From SABI01 sp028532915 (GTDB lineage: Bacteria > Spirochaetota > Spirochaetia > Sphaerochaetales > Sphaerochaetaceae): 64,000 nt of DNA. Shown piece by piece: positions 17,969-26,406 of the stretch. The notes beneath the pieces were generated by a model. It made no database searches. It saw only the letters and a program-made list of their open reading frames with translations, and was not told the origin of the DNA. The stretch is from contig OY781923.1 in NCBI GenBank assembly GCA_963677225.1, positions 1,550,001-1,614,000 on the forward strand, in the 5' to 3' direction. The position numbers and the translations under genes are program-made. Position 1 is the first letter of the stretch; each line of letters opens with the position of its first letter.

Positions 17969-19006
17969 ATGAAACATATATTCGACTGCAATCTTCAAAA
18001 TGCGACCACAAAAGTTTACTCGTCACTTTCTCTAACTTCGATTTTAGACCATCTGTTCGAAACGAATGAGAAAAAGCTCTTCATAGTTGATGAAAACACG
18101 AAGCAGTTCATCGATGAGAGATGCGATACAGTCCAGATACCGCCCGGAGAAGGCGCCAAACATATGGAGACAGTCTGTCACATCATCAGCGAGGCGAAGA
18201 AGAGAGATTTTTCACGAGATGATATGTTCGTTGCCGTTGGTGGAGGAGTGATATGTGATATTACGGGTTTCGCAGCCTCGATATATATGAGAGGAGCATC
18301 CGTTGCCTTCATCCCTACGACACTTCTAGCTCAGGTCGATGCCTCGCTGGGAGGCAAGACGGGAGTCGATTTCGAGAATGTCAAGAATTTCATCGGACAG
18401 TTCTATCCTGCACAACGACTGTATCTTTCTCCTCAACCTCTGCTGACTCTCAGCGACAAAGAATATAAAAACGGGCTCGGAGAGGTCTTGAAGCATGCTC
18501 TTCTTGCGCAGGATGACACATTATACACCTACCTCTCGAATAATGCGGATCAGATTCTGAACCGTGATAAAGATATTCTCAATGATCTGATCCTCTTCTC
18601 TCTTGAGGTGAAAAAGAGTTTCATCGATCGTGATCCGAAAGAGACCGAGGGAATCAGAGATTCTCTCAATCTCGGCCATACCTTCGGCCATGCATTGGAA
18701 AGTATGGGAAATCTTTCGATGATCAGCCACGGAGAAGCTGTAGCCTGGGGAGTCGTGGCAGCTCTCAGATGTTCATATGACCGCAATCTGTGTACGAAGG
18801 AGTTTTATCAGAAATACGAACAGCTGTTTGTTCAGTACGGATTCTCCCTCCACTACGATATAACCGACACAGACTCCTATCTCGATTTTCTGAAAAAAGA
18901 TAAGAAAAGAAGGAAAGGGGAGATCCGCTTCGTTTTAATGAAAGATCAGGGAGAACCGGTAATAACAGCCCTGGAAGGTTCGCGGATTCTTCCCTACATC
19001 ATCTAA
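17969..19006 (+). CDS. aroB: 3-dehydroquinate synthase
   Basis: Second step of the shikimate pathway: converts DAHP to 3-dehydroquinate using NAD and a divalent metal. VAVGGGVICDITGFAAS near residue 88 is the NAD-binding glycine motif. IPTTLLAQVDASLGGKTGVD follows at once. GLGEVLKHALL and NLGHTFGHALE carry the metal-binding Glu and His residues. The length of 345 residues is normal. The predicted transcript start is about 2 bases before this ATG, so the mRNA may be leaderless. It converges on hrpA with a 4-base stop overlap. Confidence 0.96.
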   Translation: MKHIFDCNLQNATTKVYSSLSLTSILDHLFETNEKKLFIVDENTKQFIDERCDTVQIPPGEGAKHMETVCHIISEAKKRDFSRDDMFVAVGGGVICDITGFAASIYMRGASVAFIPTTLLAQVDASLGGKTGVDFENVKNFIGQFYPAQRLYLSPQPLLTLSDKEYKNGLGEVLKHALLAQDDTLYTYLSNNADQILNRDKDILNDLILFSLEVKKSFIDRDPKETEGIRDSLNLGHTFGHALESMGNLSMISHGEAVAWGVVAALRCSYDRNLCTKEFYQKYEQLFVQYGFSLHYDITDTDSYLDFLKKDKKRRKGEIRFVLMKDQGEPVITALEGSRILPYII

Positions 19007-21501
19007 AGATCGAATAGTTTCAATAGTTCTTTGTATTTTCTCATTGCGATCTTTGATTCATTCGGATAGCTCTCCTTCAGGATTTCATCGACCAGCTGCC
19101 CCAGGGCATACAATGAGGTATCGAGAGCATCGAAGGCATCAGCGTTCGCACTGAACAGATAGTATCCGTTTCCTTTTGTATCGAGTTGAGTGAACGAAAG
19201 ATACTTCGAACTCTTTTTGACACGTGTCAGAGCGAGAATCCAATCGAGGTTGTCGCAAAGAGCCTTCGGTTCATAACTCGAGAATCCCCCTTTCGGCACA
19301 GAAGGAAGGACGCCTTTCGAAGTGTCTATCAGTCTTGAAGCCGTCACGACATTGAAAAGAGAATCTCCGAACTGAATAAGCGATCCCTGGTACATCAAAG
19401 CGGCGGGGACGGTCTGAATCTTCGATTTGCGGGCGATAACGGTAGAAAAGAGAGTACGCGCCTCCTGCAGCGGGATAACAGCGACTTTCCGTTTTCCTTT
19501 CTTGGAAGAGACACTCGGATAATTGGTCCCGAGTATTCTCACGGTGGGGACATCCACTCTCTCTTTCTCTTTCGTCTGTTTTAACCGTCCTTTATCTTTT
19601 CCCTTCCTCTGACCTCCACTTGAGTGCAGCTGACCGCGCAATTCGGGACTGATGATATCGAGCCATTCCTTTTTCAAAGGTGATACCGTACGTGCATACA
19701 TCTTCGATGTCATGACGATCTCGCCGGCAAGAAGGTATTGAGGCAGTTCTTTGAACCATGAGGATCCCGGATGGATGAAGATCTTCTGGGCGGTGACGCT
19801 GTGGTACATGTTGCCTCTGTCGCGCATGCACACGAACTGCAGAAGACCGGAGGCAAGGCAGCACATGAAATCCTTCAGAGGTCCCCCTTTTGAGATGGGG
19901 ATCTGCAATGATGAGATGATCTCGCCGAGCTGTTGGTGTACATGGACAATCTCGTTCATGGAAGGGAGGTCGAGATAGTTCCTTTTGCAGAAATTTTCTT
20001 TATCTTTGGGACTTTTCTGTGATGTGAACGTGTAGAAGATCGTCAGATAGGAGATGAAATCTCCTTTGTCGCTCTGGAATGACTGATGAGCCGCTCTTGC
20101 TTCATCTATCTTTCCTGCGGGGAGGATGAACGGTGTTTTGCATGACAGAAATGAGATCGCTATGAGCACTTCTTCAAGAACATTCGGATAATTGAGCATC
20201 GCTTCCACGATGACCCGTGAATGGCGGGGTGAAAGGGGGAACCTGACCATGTGGTTCCCGATCGGTGTGAGATGATGCTGATCATCGATAGCACCGATGA
20301 AACGGAGCGTCTGTTTTGCTGATTGGAGAGCTCTTTCTTTTGGTTTCGTGAGAAAAGGAAACGACTGATAATCATAGATTCCAAGTTCACTCATCCGCAG
20401 AACGACTTCCGAGAGATCCGTTCTGAGTATCTCTTCTGAGCCGAAACGGTCCCGCATCGAAAAATCGTGTTCACTGTAGAGTCTGAAACATTCTCCCGGT
20501 GCGGTCCTTCCTGCTCTTCCTGCTCTCTGCTGGCATGAAGCGCGGCTGACGGGAAGTGTGATGAGAGAACTGGTAAAATCTTTTTGATTGTAATAATTCA
20601 TCTTGGCGATTCCAGAATCGATGACGACTCTGATCCCGTCAATCGTGAGGCTCGTCTCGGCTATGTTCGTTGAGATCACTATCTTTGTCTTTCCTTCCGG
20701 GGTAGGTATGAATACACGTTCCTGTTCCTCTTTGGACAGGCGCCCGTAAAGGGGATAGAGTACGACCTCGTCGGGTTTAGTCGAAAGAGAGAGCATGGAA
20801 AGACATTTTTTTATATCGGCCTCTCCGGGAAGGAAGATGAGAATATCTCCGCGGCGCTTTTCAATCGAGCTGCTGACGATATTCTGGATGTGATCGAAGA
20901 TCGCATCGCGGTCGCGTGTATCCGTCACCGGCTGGTAATGGATATCGACGGGATGGATTCTCGCATCTATGTGGATGATCGGAGCATCAAAGAAGAACCG
21001 GCTGAACACTGAAGTATTTATTGTGGCGGAAGATACGATGACTTTGAATTCTGGTCGCTTTTGAAGAATCTGGTAGAGGAGACCTAGAACAAAATCAATA
21101 TTCAATGAGCGTTCGTGAGCCTCATCTACCAGAATGACCGAATATTTCGACAGAAGCGGATCGGCTTTGAGTTCCATAAGGAGTATGCCGTCGGTCATGA
21201 CCTTTATCTTCGTGTCCTTAGTGCTGGTATCGTTGAATCTCATCTTATAGCCGACGAAAGAGTCCGTGTCATCTATCTGCCTTTTGATGAAGTCGCATAC
21301 AGAGAGTGTCGCTATTCTTCTGGGCTGGGTGATTCCCACAATCTTCTCATCGGTATATCCAGCTTCGTGGAGGATGAGCGGTATCTGCGTAGTTTTTCCG
21401 CTGCCTGTCGGGCTTTCAACAACTACAACCTGACGCTCTTTGAGAGCGTCAAGTATCTCCTTCCTGTGTCTGTAGACAGGAAGATGTTTCATTGTAAACA
21501 T
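19003..21501 (-). CDS. DEAH-box RNA helicase, HrpA-like
   Basis: An SF2 helicase. Walker A is SPTGSGKTTQIP near residue 33, the DEAH box is at 126-129 (VDEAHERSL), motif III is SSATI, and motif VI is QRAGRAGRTAPGEC. The HA2/OB region follows from about residue 380, and a charged linker with KGKDKGRLKQTKEKER lies near 640. At 832 residues it is shorter than the roughly 1,300-residue E. coli HrpA and resembles the shorter HrpA/HrpB-like forms. ATG 21501 is chosen because AGAGGTG at the end of hisS lies about 5 bases upstream. It is the second gene of a hisS-hrpA unit. Confidence 0.9.
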   Translation of the reverse strand: MFTMKHLPVYRHRKEILDALKERQVVVVESPTGSGKTTQIPLILHEAGYTDEKIVGITQPRRIATLSVCDFIKRQIDDTDSFVGYKMRFNDTSTKDTKIKVMTDGILLMELKADPLLSKYSVILVDEAHERSLNIDFVLGLLYQILQKRPEFKVIVSSATINTSVFSRFFFDAPIIHIDARIHPVDIHYQPVTDTRDRDAIFDHIQNIVSSSIEKRRGDILIFLPGEADIKKCLSMLSLSTKPDEVVLYPLYGRLSKEEQERVFIPTPEGKTKIVISTNIAETSLTIDGIRVVIDSGIAKMNYYNQKDFTSSLITLPVSRASCQQRAGRAGRTAPGECFRLYSEHDFSMRDRFGSEEILRTDLSEVVLRMSELGIYDYQSFPFLTKPKERALQSAKQTLRFIGAIDDQHHLTPIGNHMVRFPLSPRHSRVIVEAMLNYPNVLEEVLIAISFLSCKTPFILPAGKIDEARAAHQSFQSDKGDFISYLTIFYTFTSQKSPKDKENFCKRNYLDLPSMNEIVHVHQQLGEIISSLQIPISKGGPLKDFMCCLASGLLQFVCMRDRGNMYHSVTAQKIFIHPGSSWFKELPQYLLAGEIVMTSKMYARTVSPLKKEWLDIISPELRGQLHSSGGQRKGKDKGRLKQTKEKERVDVPTVRILGTNYPSVSSKKGKRKVAVIPLQEARTLFSTVIARKSKIQTVPAALMYQGSLIQFGDSLFNVVTASRLIDTSKGVLPSVPKGGFSSYEPKALCDNLDWILALTRVKKSSKYLSFTQLDTKGNGYYLFSANADAFDALDTSLYALGQLVDEILKESYPNESKIAMRKYKELLKLFDL

Positions 21502-22809
21502 CTACACCTCTTCGCCGATTTTCACAGCAGCCGATTCAATCTGCATCTCTTTGAAATCGGTTCTGTCAGACAACCTTCTCAGGGTAAACTGACCGAGTGA
21601 TTTCTCTTCGTCCGAAATAAAGATTCCGAACGGAATATTATGTGCTTGTGCATATTTGAACTGAGAGGTAATCTTCTTCTTTTCAAGATAGAGATCGACT
21701 CTCACTCCCAATTCTCTAAGCCTAAGGGCGATACGCTGGTAATAGTCGATATGGGAATTGTCAGTATTGAAGATGATGACATCGCTCGATCTTGTGCTGT
21801 CAAGGAAGGGACTTCCAAGTTCTTCAAGTGCGGCGATGAGTCTGTCCAATCCGATTGAAGAGCCGACTCCGGGAAGCTTTTCCTTCATATAAAGGGAGGC
21901 AAGATCATTATATCTTCCTCCCGAACAGATCGATCCGATTGAGGGGAGGTCTGTAAGAAATGTTTCATATACGATACCGGTATAGTAATCGAGACCTCTG
22001 GTGATCGAAGGGTCGATGATGATGTTGTCTGCCATATCGAGGGATTTGAGAGTGCTGTAGATATCGCGGAGGCGGTTCGAGTGTTCTTCCTCTCCGCCGG
22101 CAAGTACACTCAGCCGTCTGATCGTATCGTAGGGATTCTCATCTTCTACCGGTGTGATGAAAGACAGGATATCCTGTGATACCTTTTCGCTGCCGGTGCT
22201 CTCATTAAGACTCTCCAGAGTCTGGTTGACTCCTACCTTTCTGATCTTATCGACGGTGCGGAGGATCTCAACGGAATTGTGGTCCACATGAAGATGTCTG
22301 AGAAATGCGTTGAACAGTCCTCGGTGGGCTATATGAATGGAGACGTTCGAAAGCTGCAGAGACTTGAGCGAGTGGTACATCATCATGAGGATTTCCACAT
22401 CACTTGTCGGGTTATCGAGACCCACGATGTCGAAATCGCATTGATAGAATTCTCTGAATCTGCCTTTCTGAGGATTTTCTCCACGCCATACTTTGTTGAT
22501 GTGGTAACGTTTGAAGGGGATTGTCAGTTCATTTCGATGAAGAGCCATGAAACGGGCAAACGGTACAGTCAAATCGAATCTGAGAGCGACGTCTCTTCCT
22601 CCGTTGTCGGCAAAATGGAATATCTGTTTGTCGGTTTCACCTCCGCCTTTTCCAAGAAGAACCTCAGTGTACTCCAGCGCCGGCGTGTCTATCGGGCTGA
22701 AGCCGTACAAAGAGAATTGTTTTTCTAGTGTATCAATTATCTTCTTTTTGACAATTTCTTGTGCCGGAAGGGAATCTCTGAACCCTTTCAGGATCTTGCT
22801 CTGTATCAT
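21502..22809 (-). CDS. hisS: Histidyl-tRNA synthetase
   Basis: Class II synthetase for tRNA-His. Motif 1 region KGFRDSLP is at the N-terminus. The motif 2 region contains RAENPQKGRFREFYQCDFD-like sequence with a conserved WRGENPQKGR near residue 110. The histidine-specific GLDYYTGIVYETF lies near 265, and motif 3 GVGSSIGLDRLI near 320. The frame is open to 22923, but ATG 22809 (435 residues) has AGGAGT 9 bases upstream and gives the family start MIQSKILKGFRD. A C-terminal anticodon-binding domain is present. It is divergent from pcnB. Confidence 0.95.
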   Translation of the reverse strand: MIQSKILKGFRDSLPAQEIVKKKIIDTLEKQFSLYGFSPIDTPALEYTEVLLGKGGGETDKQIFHFADNGGRDVALRFDLTVPFARFMALHRNELTIPFKRYHINKVWRGENPQKGRFREFYQCDFDIVGLDNPTSDVEILMMMYHSLKSLQLSNVSIHIAHRGLFNAFLRHLHVDHNSVEILRTVDKIRKVGVNQTLESLNESTGSEKVSQDILSFITPVEDENPYDTIRRLSVLAGGEEEHSNRLRDIYSTLKSLDMADNIIIDPSITRGLDYYTGIVYETFLTDLPSIGSICSGGRYNDLASLYMKEKLPGVGSSIGLDRLIAALEELGSPFLDSTRSSDVIIFNTDNSHIDYYQRIALRLRELGVRVDLYLEKKKITSQFKYAQAHNIPFGIFISDEEKSLGQFTLRRLSDRTDFKEMQIESAAVKIGEEV

Positions 22810-22913
22810 CGCGGTTTGAACTCCTGTTGCATTTTTTGCTTTTTTAGTATACACACTAGAGTGTAAACAAATCCTCCACAAACTGCAATAAGTATAGAAA
22901 TAGGACTTAATTG

Positions 22914-24119
22914 ATGCTAACACGCTACAAGAAAGATGAGAGAGGGGTAAATATCCCCATCGCTACGATTTACAACCAGGAAGAACATGATATTCAACTT
23001 GGAAAAGTAGATGTGGATGCTGTATGGGTGGTGAAAAAGCTCACCCAGAACGGTCATAGTGCCTATATTGTCGGCGGGGCGGTGAGGGACCTTCTTCTCG
23101 ATAAGGTGCCCAAGGATTTCGACATCACCACCTCGGCTACACCCCGTCAGATTCATAAACTGTTCTATAATGCAAGGATCATAGGGAAACGGTTCAAACT
23201 TGTTCATCTCACTTTCAAAGATAAGATCATAGAAGTGTCAACCTTCCGTTCCGGAGAGGAGAATCCGAAGATCCCTTCGGATGTCTACGGTACGATCGAA
23301 CAGGATGCGAAACGGAGAGATTTTACACTTAATGCGCTTTACTACAATCCTCTGGACGGACATATTCTAGATTTCAATGATTCGATGAAAGATATCAGGA
23401 AAGGAAAAGTGAAATCAGTTCTCCCTCTCAGCGAATCGTTCATCGAAGATCCTGTAAGAATGATCAGAGCTGTAAAGTATTCGGTCAGTACGCAGTTTTC
23501 TCTCGCCTTCGACATCAAGCGTGCTATCAGACGTGATGCTCATCATCTCAACAGGATTTCAAGCAGCAGGATCACAGAGGAAGTCATGAAGATCCTCGCA
23601 AGCGGGAATTCCTCCCGGATGATCGGGACATTACAGAAATACAGACTGCTCATCTATATTCTTCCGTCAATCAGTACTCATCCCAATTTCGAATCAGTAC
23701 TCCGGTCTCTCGAGAGTCTTGATGAGAGCATCAGATCATTTTCTTCATCGAAGGGGAAGAAAGTGATCTCAAGAAGCGATATGCTGTACGCACTTGTAAG
23801 GGCGCTCGTGACTGACGTCAGAGATGAGGCGGAAAGTGAGAGAGAATTCTACCAGAAAATTTTCCTCAGGGTAAAAGAGTATATAGCACCCATCACTCCC
23901 GCGAACTACGATGTGGAACATGCGGCGGCAAAGATCGTGAAATCATTCGGGATCGTTGTGGCAAGTTCATGGATGAAGGCGAGAAAGCCTATTCAGAGGC
24001 AGGTTCGTAACCCGAAAAAAGGAAGCGGCAGAAAGGGTAGATATCCCAAGATCAAAGGGAACGCACAACCTGCTCAGGGCAGAGCGAAACAGCACAAGCA
24101 CGCTTCATCCTCTGTTTAA
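22914..24119 (+). CDS. pcnB: PcnB-type polynucleotide adenylyltransferase
   Basis: A class II nucleotidyltransferase of the poly(A) polymerase group. AYIVGGAVRDLLLDKVPKDF and DITTSATPRQIHKLF are the head motifs, followed by GKRFKLVHLTF, EVSTFRSG and RRDFTLNALYYNP. RMIRAVKYSVSTQF follows. The GKRFKLVH segment and the absence of an HD domain distinguish it from the cca gene in this window. The C-terminus ends in a very basic tail (NPKKGSGRKGRYPK and beyond), as in PcnB. ATG 22914 is used with TAGGACT upstream rather than the TTG one codon earlier. The stop overlaps the next gene by 4 bases. Confidence 0.88.
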   Translation: MLTRYKKDERGVNIPIATIYNQEEHDIQLGKVDVDAVWVVKKLTQNGHSAYIVGGAVRDLLLDKVPKDFDITTSATPRQIHKLFYNARIIGKRFKLVHLTFKDKIIEVSTFRSGEENPKIPSDVYGTIEQDAKRRDFTLNALYYNPLDGHILDFNDSMKDIRKGKVKSVLPLSESFIEDPVRMIRAVKYSVSTQFSLAFDIKRAIRRDAHHLNRISSSRITEEVMKILASGNSSRMIGTLQKYRLLIYILPSISTHPNFESVLRSLESLDESIRSFSSSKGKKVISRSDMLYALVRALVTDVRDEAESEREFYQKIFLRVKEYIAPITPANYDVEHAAAKIVKSFGIVVASSWMKARKPIQRQVRNPKKGSGRKGRYPKIKGNAQPAQGRAKQHKHASSSV

Positions 24120-24934
24120 CCCCATTCCTCGATTTCAAGATTGACACCGGCAACGAAGATTCCTCCGTATTTTTCCAGCGAATCACCGATATACTCCTGC
24201 AGCTCTGCAAGTGTCGAGGTAATCTGGTGTTTTATGGGAACTCTCAGCTTCACAGTGAGATTATATCCGGTGCTTTCTATCTTCATTGATACCTTCTTCA
24301 CTTTGATCATATGGTCGAACTCGTCAAGACAGTGAATGACCATTTGCGTCAAAGCAGCTTCACTCATAGTTATTTTCCCATATTTACTGAATTCAGGACG
24401 AACAATCGTCTTCTCGAATGCCTGTTGTTTCCTCCACGGAAGATTCGATTTGTTTTTAAAGAAGACGCGCATGGAATCATAGACGATCTGCGGATATGAA
24501 CGGGTGATCTCGATCGTCGGAACAGGGATTACATGCTTGCCCTCGCTGAAACGGATTCTCATCGCGGTCTCGATCTCTTCCTTACTCGCGATATCTTCGA
24601 TTCTGAAGATCTTCTCGGGTTCCGGGAGTTTCAGTCTGGAGGCGATCTTGTAGACCATCTTCTCACTGGTTCCGATGATCATTATTCTGTGATATTTCTC
24701 GCTTTGAAGTGCCGATATAGTCTCTCTCATGTGATCATCATCATCGAAGAGAGCCACCTTGACTGCCGAGAGGAAGTTCGGCTCCCGTTTCGCAGATCTT
24801 CCTGCAATGAAACGATCACCCTTTATGAGTAATCCATCGTCTATGATGAGTTCTATATTATGCTTCTGGGCAACCAACTTGGAGCGAAAACTTTTTCCTG
24901 TACCGCTCTTTCCTACCAGAGCATACACTTTCAC
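24116..24934 (-). CDS. P-loop NTPase fused to an Asp23/Gls24-like domain
   Basis: A short N-terminal P-loop, YALVGKSGTGKSFRSKLVA, has Walker A at residues 8-15. It is followed by LIIDDGLLIKGDRFIAG and later HRIMIIGTSEKMVYKIA, giving a kinase-like or ATPase-like domain of about 170 residues. From about residue 185, FSKYGKITMSEAALTQMV and LTVKLRVPIKHQ match the fold pattern of Asp23/Gls24 proteins. No single named function is known to me. The longest frame starts at ATG 24976 with no ribosome site. I prefer GTG 24934, giving MKVYALVG after GGAAG; GTG 24928 is also possible. It is divergent from rnfC and shares a 58-base dyad with it. Confidence 0.8.
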   Translation of the reverse strand: MKVYALVGKSGTGKSFRSKLVAQKHNIELIIDDGLLIKGDRFIAGRSAKREPNFLSAVKVALFDDDDHMRETISALQSEKYHRIMIIGTSEKMVYKIASRLKLPEPEKIFRIEDIASKEEIETAMRIRFSEGKHVIPVPTIEITRSYPQIVYDSMRVFFKNKSNLPWRKQQAFEKTIVRPEFSKYGKITMSEAALTQMVIHCLDEFDHMIKVKKVSMKIESTGYNLTVKLRVPIKHQITSTLAELQEYIGDSLEKYGGIFVAGVNLEIEEWG

Positions 24935-25011
24935 CCCTTTCAGCTTCCAAAAAATGTAACGGAAAATGCGGTTCATATTTACTGTTATACCGTTTTTCGT
25001 TTACAATAGAA

Positions 25012-25069
25012 AGACGTTGTGACAATAACCTATAATTTGTTTGATCATTATAGGCCTATTGTTACGTCT
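25012..25069. promoter_or_regulatory. Large imperfect dyad upstream of rnfC with TATAAT on both strands
   Basis: Three nested arms pair: AGACGT (25012-25017) with ACGTCT (25064-25069), ACAATA (25022-25027) with TATTGT (25057-25062), and CCTATAAT (25029-25036) with ATTATAGG (25047-25054). That makes 20 pairs around a 10-base loop. TATAAT occurs at 25031-25036 on plus and at 25052-25047 on minus. It could be a shared operator for divergent promoters or, in RNA, a leader hairpin of the rnf mRNA. The -35 elements are weak on both strands. Confidence 0.6.
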
Positions 25070-25092
25070 CACCATGTAAGGAGTGATTCATC

Positions 25093-26406
25093 ATGCACAG
25101 ATTACCGACTTTTCGAAAGGGTGGTATACATCCTGGCGATAAGAAAGAATTGAGTCAGAGTCAACCCGTCGAGAGACTTCCGTTTCCCGATGAGCTGATT
25201 GTCCCTCTTTCTCAACATTTAGGAGCGCCGGCCAATCCTCTGAAAGAGAAGGGGGATGCAGTCGGAATGGGAGAGATGATCGGGGAAGCCTCATCATTTA
25301 TATCCGCCAACATACACTCACCGGTCAACGGAACTATAACAGAGATTCGTCAGATAACGCTGATGAACAGCGTCTCATGCAAGGCGTTCGTGATCAAGGT
25401 GGATACAGAAAATCCCGCCGTCGAGTTCACCGCACATCCGTGGAAAGATAAAAGCGGTGAACAGCTGCTGGGCAAAGTCAAGGAACTCGGGATCGTAGGG
25501 ACCGGCGGAGCGACATTTCCCACACATGTGAAATTGTCTGTTCCCAAAGGAAAGAGCGTCGAGTCTCTTGTGATCAACGGGGTTGAATGCGAACCGTATT
25601 TGACAAGCGACCACCGTCTCATGCTCGAACAGACAGAGCAGGTCCTTGAAGGTATCATGATCGCCGCTCACATCACAGAGCCTAAGAATATCATAGTCGG
25701 TGTGGAGAACAACAAGAAGGATGCAATCGAGAGACTCAGAAGTGTGATATCCGAAAAGAAGCTTCCCATCGAAGTCGTCGCACTTCAGGTAAAATATCCC
25801 CAGGGAGACGAGAAACAGCTGCTGAAGGCGACGATCAACAGGGAAATTCCCTCCGGAAAGCTGCCTCTTGATGTCGGGGCTGTCGTCCTTAACGTGGGTA
25901 CAGCCTTTGCAGTCTATGAGGCGGTTGTCTACAACAAGCCGATCATTGACAGAATTGTTACCGTCAGCGGCGAGGCGATGAAAGAAAAGAAGAATGTGAG
26001 AACGCCCATAGGGACGAAGATCGCCGATCTGATCGCATTCAGCGGAGGACTCAACGATAACGTAGGTAAGATGGTTGCAGGCGGTCCGATGATGGGATTC
26101 GCATTCTATGATGACCAGATCCCAGTGATCAAGGGAACCAGCGGTATTCTCGCTCTTGAAAGAAAGAAGGAGAAGAAGGTAAAGATCTCCACTCCCTGTA
26201 TCTCCTGCGGAAAATGTGTCGCCGTATGTCCGATGGGACTGCAGCCGACGCGGCTGTTCAGACTGATCGAAAACAGGCAGTACGAACAAGCAATGAAATT
26301 GAATCTTATGGACTGTAAGGAATGCGGCTGCTGCGCATACAGCTGTCCGTCTGAATTACCCCTAGTACATGGTATGAAGCTAGGAAAGAAAATGGGGAGG
26401 AAGTAA
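25093..26406 (+). CDS. rnfC: Rnf complex subunit RnfC
   Basis: RnfC is the peripheral NADH-side subunit of the Rnf ferredoxin:NAD oxidoreductase. The N-terminus reads FRKGGIHPGDKKE, and the NADH/FMN-binding region contains VGTGGATFPTHVKLS near residue 137. Two four-cysteine clusters close the protein: CISCGKCVAVCP near 371 and CKECGCCAYSCP near 411, predicted to bind two [4Fe-4S]. The length of 437 residues is normal. AAGGAGTG precedes ATG 25093 by 7 bases. It is the first gene of rnfCDGEAB, the order known from Acetobacterium. Confidence 0.96.
   Translation: MHRLPTFRKGGIHPGDKKELSQSQPVERLPFPDELIVPLSQHLGAPANPLKEKGDAVGMGEMIGEASSFISANIHSPVNGTITEIRQITLMNSVSCKAFVIKVDTENPAVEFTAHPWKDKSGEQLLGKVKELGIVGTGGATFPTHVKLSVPKGKSVESLVINGVECEPYLTSDHRLMLEQTEQVLEGIMIAAHITEPKNIIVGVENNKKDAIERLRSVISEKKLPIEVVALQVKYPQGDEKQLLKATINREIPSGKLPLDVGAVVLNVGTAFAVYEAVVYNKPIIDRIVTVSGEAMKEKKNVRTPIGTKIADLIAFSGGLNDNVGKMVAGGPMMGFAFYDDQIPVIKGTSGILALERKKEKKVKISTPCISCGKCVAVCPMGLQPTRLFRLIENRQYEQAMKLNLMDCKECGCCAYSCPSELPLVHGMKLGKKMGRK

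Noticed and set aside
25375..26289. 304-residue open frame on the minus strand inside rnfC
   Set aside because: It is the antisense of rnfC; rnfC has full motifs, and the minus frame has no ribosome site or recognisable domain.
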